Below, one piece after another: positions 46,268-56,010 of a stretch of 64,000 bases of DNA; position 1 is the stretch's first letter; every line of letters begins with the position of its first letter. This stretch comes from QIAW01 sp035487295. Lineage in GTDB: Bacteria > Acidobacteriota > Terriglobia > Terriglobales > Acidobacteriaceae. The notes under the pieces are model-generated. The model ran no database searches and was not told where the DNA came from. It saw only the letters and a program-made list of their open reading frames with translations. The stretch is taken from contig DATHMH010000042.1 of assembly GCA_035487295.1 (NCBI GenBank), positions 124,001 through 188,000 of the forward strand. Direction: 5' to 3'. The translations under genes and the position numbers were made by a program.

Positions 46268-47064
46268 ACACCTTCTCCTGCACAAGTCTGTTATTCAAAC
46301 TATGGGGCCCACGTACAGTACGATTGGTTCTGAAGTTAGAGGAAACGTGAACTGCGGTTTTTTGTTTTTGGTTTGCGTCACGCAGCGAATTGGGCTTGGT
46401 TGGACGCCTGCAGTTCAGGATGTAATCTAGACGCTGATTGTTACGCCGCTGTTACCAAAACATCTTGATTCAATTAAATTTCGTCCGCGGAAGAAAGTAA
46501 GCTTCTGCTGGAATGAATCAGGTCCCCCGCCGAACAGTGCCTATGTAGAAGCAGTATTATCCGCAGCATAGAATTTTCCATACTGGCTCCTGTATCGCTT
46601 TGGAACGTGTGTGTTTCCATGCCTCCCTGAATCAGGTCATTGAAACCGCAAAAAGTTCTCCATATATATGTGTCTAAAAAGCAGAAACCTTGCACCGGAA
46701 TTTTTAATTTTTTAGGATTACCAATGAAGAAAGGAAATGTTTTATTTTCAATGAGATGTGAGCTGGATTATACGATTCGAATGCTGTGTTTAACCTGGTG
46801 GTTCAACCAATGAAGCCCCGCCCGGGACAGAAAGCTTGCTAGCCGGGGGGCTATTCCTTGTTACGGTTGATGCAGACCATTACCGGCGATCATCGTCGTC
46901 GTGGTGGTCAGCCTTGTCGTTCTTAGCCTGCTCCGAGCGAAGCCGTGGGGAGGGACCCTTATGCGCTTTCAGGGGTTATAGATGGCACCATAAGTCCTCG
47001 ACACAATAGGGATTCCTCTCCCCGCTTTGCGGGATCGGAATGACAAGAAATTGAGTTTTCCGGA
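46268..47064. other. Long intergenic region without a supported gene
   Basis: About 800 bases. A 73-codon minus frame (46474-46695) has no recognisable feature. Near 47010-47050 there is a REP-like element (TCCCCGCTTTGCGGGATCGG then AATGACAAG) of the same style as the inverted repeats around the GIY-YIG gene. A stretch of CGTCGTCGTGGTGGTC repeats is at about 46893-46908. Confidence 0.4.
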
Positions 47065-47781
47065 TTAAAAGCGCAATACGATTCCGCCACCAACAAACAG
47101 GTTTTGCAGATGATCCGGGAATCTTACCGCAGGCTCGAATTCAGGACGGCCCGTTAAAAATTCGCGCACTTCTGCGCGTACCCCCAGCCTCGGAATCGGT
47201 GTCTTGATATCCACTCCGCCTCCGACTTGAAAGGCCCCGGTAGTGGTGTTGCGGTGCGATATGGCGATGCCATGAGCGTCTGTCGTAACGGAATTAAAGA
47301 GAGCAACTCCTCCGCCGGCGCTGATAAAAGGCGCAATCGCGGCACCGGGCAGAAATTTGACCTTCACGGATGGCGTGATAAAAACAGAAGAAAAATCATC
47401 GGGCAAGAGCGGTGAAAAGAATATCGCTATTCCGCTCGGCAGATTCGGAAGCGGCGAAACCGGGTGTGGCCCGCGACCGGGAATCCCCAGGACTGGCAGT
47501 TCAACATACAGAGAAGCGGCATGAGCATCTATGATCCGGCGGCCATAGGCGCCTTCGAAAGCAAGCCGCGACCCGAGATGGAACCTGGTAGGAATTTGTG
47601 CACACACCGGGTTATTGATGGGACAAGTTACACCCGTTGCTATACCAGGCTCCATCACCTGTGCCGTCAGGTTGGGCGTAAAAATCCCCCCTGCCCCAAT
47701 TTCGAACTCATTGTTTTGCGCAAAGGCGCAAATTGTAAGTAAAAATAATGAAGCTAAAAGAACCAATGTAGTCTTTGTCAT
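47065..47781 (-). CDS. Outer-membrane beta-barrel protein
   Basis: 238 residues from ATG 47781. Signal peptide (LVLLASLFLLTICAFA), then FEIGAGGIFTPNL and repeated amphipathic strands ending with LFVGGGIVLRF, whose terminal Phe is typical of outer-membrane barrels (BamA signal). It resembles small OmpA-like/OMP_b-brl domain proteins. No neighbour indicates its role. Confidence 0.7.
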   Translation of the reverse strand: MTKTTLVLLASLFLLTICAFAQNNEFEIGAGGIFTPNLTAQVMEPGIATGVTCPINNPVCAQIPTRFHLGSRLAFEGAYGRRIIDAHAASLYVELPVLGIPGRGPHPVSPLPNLPSGIAIFFSPLLPDDFSSVFITPSVKVKFLPGAAIAPFISAGGGVALFNSVTTDAHGIAISHRNTTTGAFQVGGGVDIKTPIPRLGVRAEVREFLTGRPEFEPAVRFPDHLQNLFVGGGIVLRF

Positions 47782-48155
47782 TCTTCCCCCAAAATGATTT
47801 TCTTCGGCCCTGAATCCGCACCGATCCAAGACTCCCGGAGCTATGAGTTGTTATGCCCCTAAAAGGTAGTGTCACTTTTGATGAAAACATTGGATTTTTT
47901 TATCTTGATTGTTTTCTGTGACCTGCAAACAGTTGTCTTAAAAGGGGCGGTCCGAGCTAATTGCTCTCAACCGCCATAAGTTTCTGGGTGTGTTCCAGGA
48001 TGCGCACATCTTTCCTCCTTCGTTACGGGCTTCGCTTTTACTTCGACCGAGTTATCTTTTCTTGTTACCATAGGCGCTAGCCGCCCGTAATTTTTAAAGC
48101 TATCGCGCTATCGTTGTATCATTCTGGGCGCAGATACATTTCATGGAGTGCACCT
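47782..48155. other. Divergent intergenic region
   Basis: A 374-base gap between two exported-protein genes on opposite strands. No gene, and no strong hairpin was noted. It presumably holds both promoters. Confidence 0.35.
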
Positions 48156-49955
48156 ATGCGCCAACTGGCAAGTACCGCTGTTTTATTCATGCTCTTTGCA
48201 GCAGCTCCTGCGGCGATGGCACAGCAAACCACGGCTCAACCAGACAGCCTGGGCGATGCCGCCCGGCAGCAGCGGGCATTGAAGGAGAAGCAAGCCAGGA
48301 CCGCAGGCAGCGACTCGAGCAACGGCGCACCGCAAGGGGCGAAGAGCCTGGCGGACTTCGCCCGGGAACAGCAGGATAAAAGCCGCAAGGAAGTCAGAAC
48401 CAGCCTGGAGGATTCCAAGAAGCTCTTTGCCTCGATTGATGAACTGGCGGACTTTGCCAGCCACGACTCAGGTTACCTCAAACACACAGCCATAGCCCAT
48501 CAGCTTCTGGACGAAAACCAAGTCATACACCACATGTCGGAAGCCCTATCCAGCAGCGCAGACGCCCAACGGCTGGCCAATTCAGAAGTGGTGTTGAAGA
48601 AATTTGGTTTCCTGCCGCCCGCTTTTGATCTGAAAACATTCTTGATTTCGGCGGCGCCCAAAGGTATCGGGGCCTACTATGACGACAAGACCAAGATGGT
48701 CAACCTGCTGAACTGGATTGATATTTCCGAGCAGCTCCCCATCCTGGCCCATGAGTTGACCCATGCCTTGCAGGACCAGAACTACGATTTGATGAAGTGG
48801 ATGCACCGCACCCCTGGGCAGCAGCTAAGAGCGCCCAAAATGCGCGTGGACGCCGAGGATGAAGAAGAGGATGTCGCTCGCCGGGCGGTGGTCGAAGGAC
48901 AGGCCGAGATCGTGCGCTTCGATTACCTGTTGAAACCGTACGAGCGCAATCTGGCCGATACTCCTCAAGTCGTGGATTTTTTGCAGGACGCCGCCACCCG
49001 CACCTACGATGACATGGTGACGGTTCACAATGCGCCCTTGTTGCTGAAAGAGACTGGAATCTTTCCCTATCGTGAAGGTTTGAATTTCGAATTGGAACTG
49101 TTGCGGACTGGCGGCAAGCAGATGGCTTTTGCCGGCGCGTTTGCCCGTCCTCCTCGCGACACCCACGAAGTGATGGAGCCTCAGGCCTATATTGCCAACC
49201 AAAAGAAAGCCTCCAGCCTGATGCCCGACCTCACAGCCCTGCTGAGCGACAGGTATGAGGCTTATGATTCGGGAATCATAGGCCAACTGGATGTCCGCAC
49301 CATGGCCAAACAGTTTGGTCGCGAAGACGATGCATTTGCCCTCGCCCCCAACTGGCAGGGCGGATCCTATGTGGCGGTGAAGCGCCGCAGCACCGCGAGC
49401 GATGCGCCGATTGCAGTTGCCGCCAGCGACAAGCCAACGCAAGTTTCAACCGACAAGCCGGCCCAGAGTTCAAGCGACAAGCTGGCTCCCGCTCCAGCTT
49501 CAACCCTCAAGCCAGTTTCAACCCGCGACCTGGCTTTGTTGTATGTCTCACGCTGGAAGACGGCAGAGGCTGCGCAGCGCTTTCTCGATATCTACCAAAG
49601 CTCGCTCTCCAAACGGGTCACCGTGCTCAATACAAAAACCGCAGAGCCCGCCAGTTGCCCAGGCGACGCCCCGACCTGCGGCCCGCTTTGGGCGGTGCGT
49701 GTGACTACAGATGAGGGTCCGGTATTTCTTGAAATTTGGCCGAAAAATCTCGTCTTTATTGCGCACAGCTTCGATGATGCCACGGTAGCCCGGCTGCGCC
49801 AGGCCGTACTTTTCTATACTCCCAGTAAAGCGGCCACGTCCACGGCGGAGCTGAGTGAGCGCCTCTTCGAGCTGCCCGAGTTCCAGGCTTTTCAGGAGCG
49901 GATAGAACAAGAAATCTACATTTCAACGACGCAACTTCCGTTGAACACAAAATGA
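48156..49955 (+). CDS. Secreted HExxH metalloprotease-like protein
   Basis: 599 residues from ATG 48156. Signal peptide (about 1-22), a charged helical N-terminal region, then a zincin-like motif HELTHALQD (about residues 199-207) followed about 45 residues later by RRAVVEGQAEIV, whose Glu could be the third ligand. A Ser/Thr/Ala/Pro repeat linker (about 425-465) leads to a C-terminal domain. It probably cleaves envelope proteins, but this is inferred from the motif. Its stop overlaps the start of the VWA gene (ATGA). Confidence 0.75.
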   Translation: MRQLASTAVLFMLFAAAPAAMAQQTTAQPDSLGDAARQQRALKEKQARTAGSDSSNGAPQGAKSLADFAREQQDKSRKEVRTSLEDSKKLFASIDELADFASHDSGYLKHTAIAHQLLDENQVIHHMSEALSSSADAQRLANSEVVLKKFGFLPPAFDLKTFLISAAPKGIGAYYDDKTKMVNLLNWIDISEQLPILAHELTHALQDQNYDLMKWMHRTPGQQLRAPKMRVDAEDEEEDVARRAVVEGQAEIVRFDYLLKPYERNLADTPQVVDFLQDAATRTYDDMVTVHNAPLLLKETGIFPYREGLNFELELLRTGGKQMAFAGAFARPPRDTHEVMEPQAYIANQKKASSLMPDLTALLSDRYEAYDSGIIGQLDVRTMAKQFGREDDAFALAPNWQGGSYVAVKRRSTASDAPIAVAASDKPTQVSTDKPAQSSSDKLAPAPASTLKPVSTRDLALLYVSRWKTAEAAQRFLDIYQSSLSKRVTVLNTKTAEPASCPGDAPTCGPLWAVRVTTDEGPVFLEIWPKNLVFIAHSFDDATVARLRQAVLFYTPSKAATSTAELSERLFELPEFQAFQERIEQEIYISTTQLPLNTK

Positions 49956-50935
49956 AGCGTGAGGGCTATGCCATGCTGCAAACTCGACGGACGCTTTTAG
50001 GCTTGTGCGTCGCGATGTCATTTGCGGTTTGCGCTTCTGGCCAAACGACGCACTACTCTGTATTGTGCAATTTGACGCAAACGTCGAAAGAAACCGCCGC
50101 AACGAAGAGATTTGATGTTGCCGTGCCTGGACATAAAGTTTCCGCGGTCGTTGCCAGCGTCACCGAGGGCCCCCGGCGAATCATAGTGCTGCAGGACATC
50201 AGCGGTAGTATGGGTCAACATAACGCACAAAGGATATCTTTGGAAGCTGTTAAAGACGTTGTGGAATCTTCTCCGCCAACCGATCAACTCGCCCTGGTTG
50301 ATTTCAACGCTGACACTTACATCGACATTGATATGAGCAATGTGGATTTGTTTTCAAAGGCACTCAGCGACCCCAATTTGGGCGCAAAGATAAAGCCAAA
50401 AGGCAGGACTGCGCTCTTTGATTCTGTCGCAAAATCGGCCGCTTATTTGGAAAAAAGTCCACATGAAGGCGACAGTATTTTGGTCATTTCTGATGGAGAC
50501 GACAATGCGAGCAAGCTCAATGCTGAAAAATTGAGGGAACGCCTGCTCGCTTCAAAAATCCGCCTTTACGTATTGATGCTTACTGGTCACAGTCAATTTC
50601 TGATGGAACAAAACAGCAGGTCAGAGTTCTTGCACCTTGTGGTTGACACTGGCGGGGCATTCCTGGGGGCTGACCCTTTGAACAAACTTTTGCTAAACCA
50701 TGGAGGGTCTGGCCAGGTCATACCAGTTTATGACGCAAGCCCGACGGCGCTCGCAACGATCCGGCAGAACGTCGAAGAACTGCATAAACTTATCGAGAAA
50801 GGATACAAAATGGAATTTGATCTAGATGCTCCCCTCACGAAGAGCACGAAGTTGAATGTATCTGCACTCGATCAACACGGGAAACCGGTTGAAGGATTGC
50901 AGTTGTTCTGTCCGAAATATATCAATGAAAACTGA
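49952..50935 (+). CDS. Secreted von Willebrand factor A-domain protein
   Basis: 327 residues with a signal peptide (about 10-31). A VWA domain spans about 75-260: the MIDAS motif DISGSMG (Asp82, Ser84, Ser86), a later Thr in GRTALFDS, and ISDGDD. Such secreted VWA proteins of Acidobacteriota bind metal-dependent ligands. Overlap of 4 bases with the protease-like gene implies translational coupling and a shared process, for instance substrate presentation (inference). Confidence 0.85.
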   Translation: MKREGYAMLQTRRTLLGLCVAMSFAVCASGQTTHYSVLCNLTQTSKETAATKRFDVAVPGHKVSAVVASVTEGPRRIIVLQDISGSMGQHNAQRISLEAVKDVVESSPPTDQLALVDFNADTYIDIDMSNVDLFSKALSDPNLGAKIKPKGRTALFDSVAKSAAYLEKSPHEGDSILVISDGDDNASKLNAEKLRERLLASKIRLYVLMLTGHSQFLMEQNSRSEFLHLVVDTGGAFLGADPLNKLLLNHGGSGQVIPVYDASPTALATIRQNVEELHKLIEKGYKMEFDLDAPLTKSTKLNVSALDQHGKPVEGLQLFCPKYINEN

Positions 50936-50943
50936 GCATTCGT

Positions 50944-51432
50944 TCACGATCGGATCTTCAGTTCGATCACCTCGCTCACGATCTTCCCTTCCTGAATCCT
51001 GAGACGGCCCACGGCGACCGGCAGCTTGAACCGCCGGGGGCCGGCGCTGCCGGGATTGAAATACAAGACTTCATCGCGCCACTCCTGCTTCGGCTGATGG
51101 GTGTGGCCTGAAATCACAGCGGCAAATCCAGCGGCTTTGGGGTTCAGATCGAGTTCGTTCAAATTGTGCAACACATAAATGCTGATGTTTCCCACTTCGA
51201 GAACGTTACTGGCGGGAATTTTTCGCGTCCAGGGCTCGCGGTCTACGTTCCCGCGCACGGTTGTCAGGGGCGCAATGGCAGCCAGTTTGGCCAGAATCGC
51301 CGCGTCGCCAATGTCGCCGGCATGAATGATGTAATCGGCGCCTTGCAGCGCCGCAATTGCTTCAGGACGCAGAAGCCCGTGCGTATCAGAGATGACAGCA
51401 ATGGTCCAGGTCGTTTTGGAGTTCAAAACCAT
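50944..51432 (-). CDS. YfcE/MJ0936-type metallophosphoesterase
   Basis: 162 residues. The calcineurin-like motifs are complete: DTHG (first metal site), HAGDIGD, VRGNVDRE, and a C-terminal GHTHQP. Family members hydrolyse phosphodiesters such as bis-p-nitrophenyl phosphate or cyclic nucleotides; the natural substrate is unknown. It is convergent with the VWA gene across 8 bases. Confidence 0.92.
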   Translation of the reverse strand: MVLNSKTTWTIAVISDTHGLLRPEAIAALQGADYIIHAGDIGDAAILAKLAAIAPLTTVRGNVDREPWTRKIPASNVLEVGNISIYVLHNLNELDLNPKAAGFAAVISGHTHQPKQEWRDEVLYFNPGSAGPRRFKLPVAVGRLRIQEGKIVSEVIELKIRS

Positions 51433-51638
51433 GCTTCATATATTCTGCTACCGCACCCCAGGCTTTGCATCCTGGCATGGCTGGAGCAAACTTGGGACTA
51501 TATCCGGTGATCCGTGAAATCCGCGGTAAACAGTTAAAAACGGCATTGCTTCCCCGCCCTCGGGTTATATACACTCTTTGACACCGACCACCGCGTCTAA
51601 TGCACACCTCACGAAGTAAAAACCAGGGAGAAAAGCGT

Positions 51639-53195
51639 ATGCGGCATGTCACTCGTTTGAAAAATGTCACATTGAATTTGCTGTCAGGCCTGCTCGTTCT
51701 TGGTTCGTTGCCCGCAAAGGCGCAGCAGCAGCAATCTGGCGCGGTAATACAAATCAACGTCTCGCGCAATATTCAGACCGTAAACTACTGGGCGCGCGGC
51801 TCTACGAAGGTCAATTTCATTGGGACCGCTTTGCTGCCCCGCGCCGAAGGCCGCGCCACCGTCGAGAGCACCGGAGGCGCCCTGGCCATCGACGCCGAAT
51901 TCAAGGGACTTGCGCCGGCTTCGACCTACGGCCCCGAATATCTCACCTACGTGTTGTGGGCGATCACGCCGGAAGGGCTGGCCAACAATCTGGGCGAGAT
52001 CCAGGTGCATGACAGCAAGAGCAACCTGAAGGCCAGCACCAAGCTGCAGACCTTTGGCATGATCGTGACCGCTGAACCTTATTTCGCGGTCACTTTTCCC
52101 AGCGATCAAGTTGTGATGGAAAACTCCGCCCGTTCCGACACCAAGGGCGCGGTAGATTCAGGAAACGCCAAGTTCGAATTGCTGCAGCGCGGGCGCTACT
52201 CTGATGCCCACCTTGAGGCTTTCCAGTTCGATCCCAAAGTGCCGCTTGATCTGTACCAGGCGCGCAACGCCCTACGCATTGCCAAGTGGCAGCAGGCCGA
52301 CCAGTATGCTCCGGAATCGTTCGGTAAAGCGCAAGATGCGCTGAACCGCGCCGAAGATTATCAGAAGAGAAAGCAAAAACAGGCGCTGGCCACGACCGCA
52401 CGTGAGGCTGTGCAGATGGCTGAAGACGCTCGCAACATTTCGGTCAAAAGGCAGGATGAAGAACGAATCGCCAAAGAGCAGCGCGAAGCACAGGAGCGTG
52501 AAGCCGCCGCCAAGGCCGCGCAGGAAGCCGAAGCCGCCAAGCGCGCTGAGGCCGAAGCGGCTGCCGCCAAAGATGCAGCTGCCCGCGCCCAGGCAGAAGC
52601 CCAGGCCGCCAAAGACGCGCAAGCCCGCGCCGAAGCCGAAGCCGCAGCAGCCAAAGAGGCGCAGGCGCGCGCCCAGGCCGAGCAGGAGCAAAAAGCCGCC
52701 CAGGAGCGCGAGCAGCAGGCGCAGCAAGCCGCCGCGCAAGCCGAACACGAAAAGCAGGAGCTGCGCGCCAAGCTGCTCGACCAATTCAACCGCGTGCTGC
52801 CCACGCGAGATTCGCAACGGGGATTGGTGGTCAATATGGGAGACGTGCTGTTTGATATTGGCAAGGCAAACCTTCGTCCGGCGGCGCGTGAGGCGCTGGC
52901 CAGGCTCTCGGGCATCGTGCTCAATTATCCGCAGTTGAAATTGGCGGTCGAAGGGCACACCGATAACACCGGCAGTGATGAATTCAACCAGACCCTTTCG
53001 GAAAAACGCGCGGGGTCGGTCCGTGATTATCTGGTGACACAAGGCCTGACCGCAGATTCAGTCACGGCCACTGGCCTGGGGAAAACCGACCCTATCGCCG
53101 AGAACACGACTGCAGCCGGCCGGCAGAAAAACCGGCGGGTTGAAATCATCGTCTCAGGAGAGGTGATCGGCAGCCAGATCGGGGCGACGCAGTAG
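51639..53195 (+). CDS. OmpA-family outer-membrane protein with coiled-coil linker
   Basis: 518 residues from ATG 51639. Signal peptide (about 1-31), a beta-rich N-terminal domain (about 35-200), a long Ala/Glu/Lys coiled coil (about 270-375, repeats of AEAAAAKxAxARAQAE), and a C-terminal OmpA peptidoglycan-binding domain (about 395-505: LFDIGKANLRPAAREAL, VEGHTDNTG, NRRVEI). Anchors the outer membrane to the cell wall. A GGTTAC/GTAACC hairpin with a T-run follows at 53255-53279. Confidence 0.92.
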   Translation: MRHVTRLKNVTLNLLSGLLVLGSLPAKAQQQQSGAVIQINVSRNIQTVNYWARGSTKVNFIGTALLPRAEGRATVESTGGALAIDAEFKGLAPASTYGPEYLTYVLWAITPEGLANNLGEIQVHDSKSNLKASTKLQTFGMIVTAEPYFAVTFPSDQVVMENSARSDTKGAVDSGNAKFELLQRGRYSDAHLEAFQFDPKVPLDLYQARNALRIAKWQQADQYAPESFGKAQDALNRAEDYQKRKQKQALATTAREAVQMAEDARNISVKRQDEERIAKEQREAQEREAAAKAAQEAEAAKRAEAEAAAAKDAAARAQAEAQAAKDAQARAEAEAAAAKEAQARAQAEQEQKAAQEREQQAQQAAAQAEHEKQELRAKLLDQFNRVLPTRDSQRGLVVNMGDVLFDIGKANLRPAAREALARLSGIVLNYPQLKLAVEGHTDNTGSDEFNQTLSEKRAGSVRDYLVTQGLTADSVTATGLGKTDPIAENTTAAGRQKNRRVEIIVSGEVIGSQIGATQ

Positions 53196-53759
53196 AGTTG
53201 ATCGGCTTTTAGCGTTGGCTATGTCTGCCGGTTTGAGTAGTTGGGGGGTGGGGGGGTTACTAAGTAACCTGATTTTTTATTTAAGTTATTTATAATCAAT
53301 AATATACGGATGGGTTACTAAGCAGTGTGAAGCAGTCTGCCGGGGAGGATCTGCGGCCCAAAACTGATGTTGCGGATTCTCACGAATCGCGATCAGGGGC
53401 CAACGAGTTTTCAAAGAGCTGAGGGTTTGCTACTCACGTGCGCTTGCGCCTGTCACGGCGCTCACGTGGGGAGGCCCTCCGCATTCTGAATGCGTCCGAT
53501 ACACTTCCAGGACAATGATGGCATAGAGTGGCTAAAAGTTTAACCATCTGATATCACTTGTGATTATTTTGGGCTAAATAGACTGCCAGTCAGATTAATA
53601 ATCAGGATTCCCTTATCGAAAAACCCGTCCTAGTCTCTATGACGCTGTGGCATTTTAGGAATTACTGTGGCCGAAAGCTGACTCCAGTAATCAACCAGTT
53701 GCAGCGGCATACTATTTTCTAATTTCTAAATGGTCTGAAAGCAGAAGACCAAGAACCAA
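53196..53759. other. Intergenic region, includes terminator-like hairpin
   Basis: About 560 bases without a gene. GGTTAC-TAA-GTAACC followed by TGATTTTTT (53255-53279) looks like the intrinsic terminator of the OmpA gene, preceded by a G-rich run. The rest, to the inverted-repeat element, shows nothing clear. Confidence 0.5.
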
Positions 53760-54252
53760 TTTGTCATCCCGAGCGCAGCCGCGCTTCGCGGCGGAGTCGA
53801 GGGACCTGGGGTTTCTTCTGCGCCGCGATGATCGCGGCAAAGTCAATGGGTTTTCCCCACTCGCGGCTGAGATCATCCCATTTAGGATTCATTGCTTTAA
53901 TCAGTGCTATTTTCTTTTGGCGACTCCAATTTTTGAGCTGTTTTTCACGACGTATTGCGTCGCGGACATGATGATACTGCTCAAAATAAACCAGTCGGCT
54001 CAGGTTGTAACGGGCGGTGTAGCTATTCTCGACTATTTTTTGTTTATGCTGATCTGTGCGGCCTACCACGGAGTTGGTTACACCTGTATAGAACGGACGC
54101 CTGGTTGCGTTGGTCAGGATGTAGACGTAATAGGTATGTTCTTTCATGGAGCGGAATTTTACTCCTTCACTCGGCCGAAGTCTTGGTAGCGCCGGCAAAA
54201 ACCCAGGTCCCTCGACTCCGCCGCGAAGCGCGGCTCCGCTCGGGATGACAAA
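53760..54252. mobile_element. GIY-YIG element with 51-bp terminal inverted repeats
   Basis: The left end (53760-53810) and the right end (54201-54252) are inverted repeats of about 51 bases with one or two differences, starting TTTGTCATCCCGAGCG and ending GGGACCTGGG. They enclose a single GIY-YIG nuclease gene on the minus strand whose last about 15 codons and stop are formed by the left repeat. Each repeat contains an inner hairpin (CCGCGCTTCGCGG). It looks like a compact, possibly mobile cassette. Confidence 0.7.
53764..54147 (-). CDS. GIY-YIG nuclease-superfamily protein
   Basis: About 127 residues from ATG 54147 (frame open to 54198). Motifs: YYVYILTN (GIY equivalent), FYTGVT (YIG equivalent), catalytic-type Arg, and REKQLKNWSR with the conserved Glu, as in the small UvrC-like/YhbQ group. 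The C-terminal PQVPRLRREARLRSG is encoded by the inverted repeat. Single-domain GIY-YIG proteins cut DNA; here it may process the repeats that flank it (inference). Confidence 0.9.
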   Translation of the reverse strand: MKEHTYYVYILTNATRRPFYTGVTNSVVGRTDQHKQKIVENSYTARYNLSRLVYFEQYHHVRDAIRREKQLKNWSRQKKIALIKAMNPKWDDLSREWGKPIDFAAIIAAQKKPQVPRLRREARLRSG

Positions 54253-54571
54253 GTTTGTTGTTCGACCAATTTTGGGAATAGTTTAGTCTTTCTGGCGCTA
54301 CAACTATATGGCTTCAGCCACAGTAATTCCTAAACCGCCTTAGCCTAAATGTTCACTTCACAATGCAACCGCCTAACAATACGTGCCGAAATCAATCCTG
54401 AATCGTTTCTAAGAGGCGAGTAATTCCCTCCAAATTGATAGCCCCTATCTAAGGGGTTGTGTCATCAATCACTTACACATTGACCTTCTTTTGTCCTCCG
54501 CTTGACCTGCGGTGCATTGCCGCTTTCGGGCCGCCGCGTCAAAGTCAACCCACGCTGCATGGAGGACTGCA
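54253..54571. other. Intergenic region before the phosphatidyltransferase gene
   Basis: A 319-base gap; no gene. The GGAGG ribosome-binding site at 54561-54565 belongs to the next gene. Confidence 0.4.
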
Positions 54572-55318
54572 ATGCAAAACACAATTTCACAACGTTCTTT
54601 TCCGCAACATTCGTTCGTCGGCTCGGTCACTGAGCTTACCTCAATGAACTTTAAAGACGCCCGCCGCGTCCATACCAGCTTTTCGGCTGAAGCCGAGCGC
54701 AAGGCGCTGGTCTGGCTGGCCAACCGCATGCCTGCCAGGCTCAACTCTGACCATCTCACCGCTCTCGGCCTGATCTCGATGGCGGGAGCGGGGCTGGCCT
54801 ACTGGGCGGCGCGCTGGAACAAGTGGGCCCTGCTCGGAGCCATTGCCTGCCTGGCCCTCAACTGGCTGGGTGACAGCCTCGATGGAACCCTGGCCCGGGT
54901 GCGCGAGTGCCAGCGCCCGCGTTATGGCTTCTATGCCGACCACATTTGCGACGTTTTTGCCGCGCTCTTTCTTTTGGGAGGCATGGCGCTATCGGGCTAT
55001 ATGACCCCGCTGGTCACGGCCGGGCTGCTGATCGGCTACTACATGCTTTCCATCGAGGTGTTTCTGGCGACCTATACCATCGGGCGTTTCCAGCTTTCGT
55101 TTTTCAAATTCGGGCCGACCGAGCTGCGCGTCGCGCTGGCCATTGGAAATCTGTTTGTTTTATTCAAACCTGTCTCGCACGTTTTTGGACACGCCTTCAG
55201 GCTCTTCGATATCGGCGGAGTGGTTGGCATGCTGGGGATGGTGGGCATCACGATCTTTACCGCCATACGCAATGGCAGGCAGCTTTACCACGAAGAACCT
55301 ATTCCGGAAAGGTTGTGA
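54572..55318 (+). CDS. CDP-alcohol phosphatidyltransferase
   Basis: 248 residues from ATG 54572 with GGAGG 6 bases upstream. The catalytic signature D-x2-D-G-x2-A-R-x8-G-x3-D-x3-D is complete (Asp101, Asp104, Asp123, Asp127), with six hydrophobic helices. It transfers a phosphatidyl group from CDP-diacylglycerol to an alcohol acceptor in the inner membrane. The acceptor (glycerol phosphate, inositol or other) is unclear. It is followed by a GtrA gene and a GNAT gene on the same strand. Confidence 0.9.
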   Translation: MQNTISQRSFPQHSFVGSVTELTSMNFKDARRVHTSFSAEAERKALVWLANRMPARLNSDHLTALGLISMAGAGLAYWAARWNKWALLGAIACLALNWLGDSLDGTLARVRECQRPRYGFYADHICDVFAALFLLGGMALSGYMTPLVTAGLLIGYYMLSIEVFLATYTIGRFQLSFFKFGPTELRVALAIGNLFVLFKPVSHVFGHAFRLFDIGGVVGMLGMVGITIFTAIRNGRQLYHEEPIPERL

Positions 55319-55397
55319 GCTGCTGGACAAAAATCAAGAGCTAACCACAAAGGACACGAAGGAAGACAAAGGAACGGCAAGATAAGCCAGCTCACTT

Positions 55398-55847
55398 ATG
55401 AAACCACCTCTACAATCAAATCAACCTAATCCGGCCTCCGGCCTCTTCATTCGCTGGATCAAGTTCAACGCCGTGGGAATGCTGGGAGTTGGGGTACAAC
55501 TGGCCATGCTCACGTCGCTGACCAACACAGTGGGAGTGCATTATCTGCCTGCTACCGCCTTGGCGGTGGAAACGGCGGTGCTGCACAACTTCCTGTGGCA
55601 TGAGCGCTACACCTGGCGCGACCTTACTCAATCTGCTCAAGGCGCAGGCGGGCTGCACCGACTGCTGCGCTTTCATCTGACCAATGGATTACTGTCGCTC
55701 ACCGGCAATGTGCTGCTCATGCGCCTGCTGGCAGGGGTGCTGCATCTGCCGCTGATGGCAGCCAATATTCTATGCATCGTCACCTGCTCGCTGGCTAACT
55801 TCGCCATGAGCCATTCACTGGTTTTTCGCGCTCGGCCGGCTTTGTGA
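55398..55847 (+). CDS. GtrA-family membrane protein
   Basis: 149 residues with four predicted transmembrane helices and the GtrA pattern KFNAVGMLGVGVQLAMLTSLT, NFLWHERYTW and ANFAMSHSLVFR. GtrA-like proteins are thought to flip undecaprenyl-linked sugars or otherwise help cell-surface glycan synthesis. Together with the preceding phosphatidyltransferase it points to envelope lipid or glycan assembly. Confidence 0.9.
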   Translation: MKPPLQSNQPNPASGLFIRWIKFNAVGMLGVGVQLAMLTSLTNTVGVHYLPATALAVETAVLHNFLWHERYTWRDLTQSAQGAGGLHRLLRFHLTNGLLSLTGNVLLMRLLAGVLHLPLMAANILCIVTCSLANFAMSHSLVFRARPAL

Positions 55848-56010
55848 AGGCGAGGCGCAATCCTGCAATTGACTATTTGGATTCGCGCCGCCCTTGGTTC
55901 CCGCGCCCTGGCGGGGGCTTTCCCCAAACCGCGTTCCGGCACTAGACTATTTGTGAGTCGGCCTTCTGGTTCCCCCGCGCTCGGTCCGCATCTCATCAAA
56001 TCAAGGCGTC

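Noticed and set aside
46474..46695. 73-codon minus-strand ORF
   Set aside because: No motif and low-quality composition; the gap is better described as non-coding.
52480..52760. Tandem DNA repeat element
   Set aside because: It encodes the Ala/Glu coiled coil of the OmpA protein and is coding.
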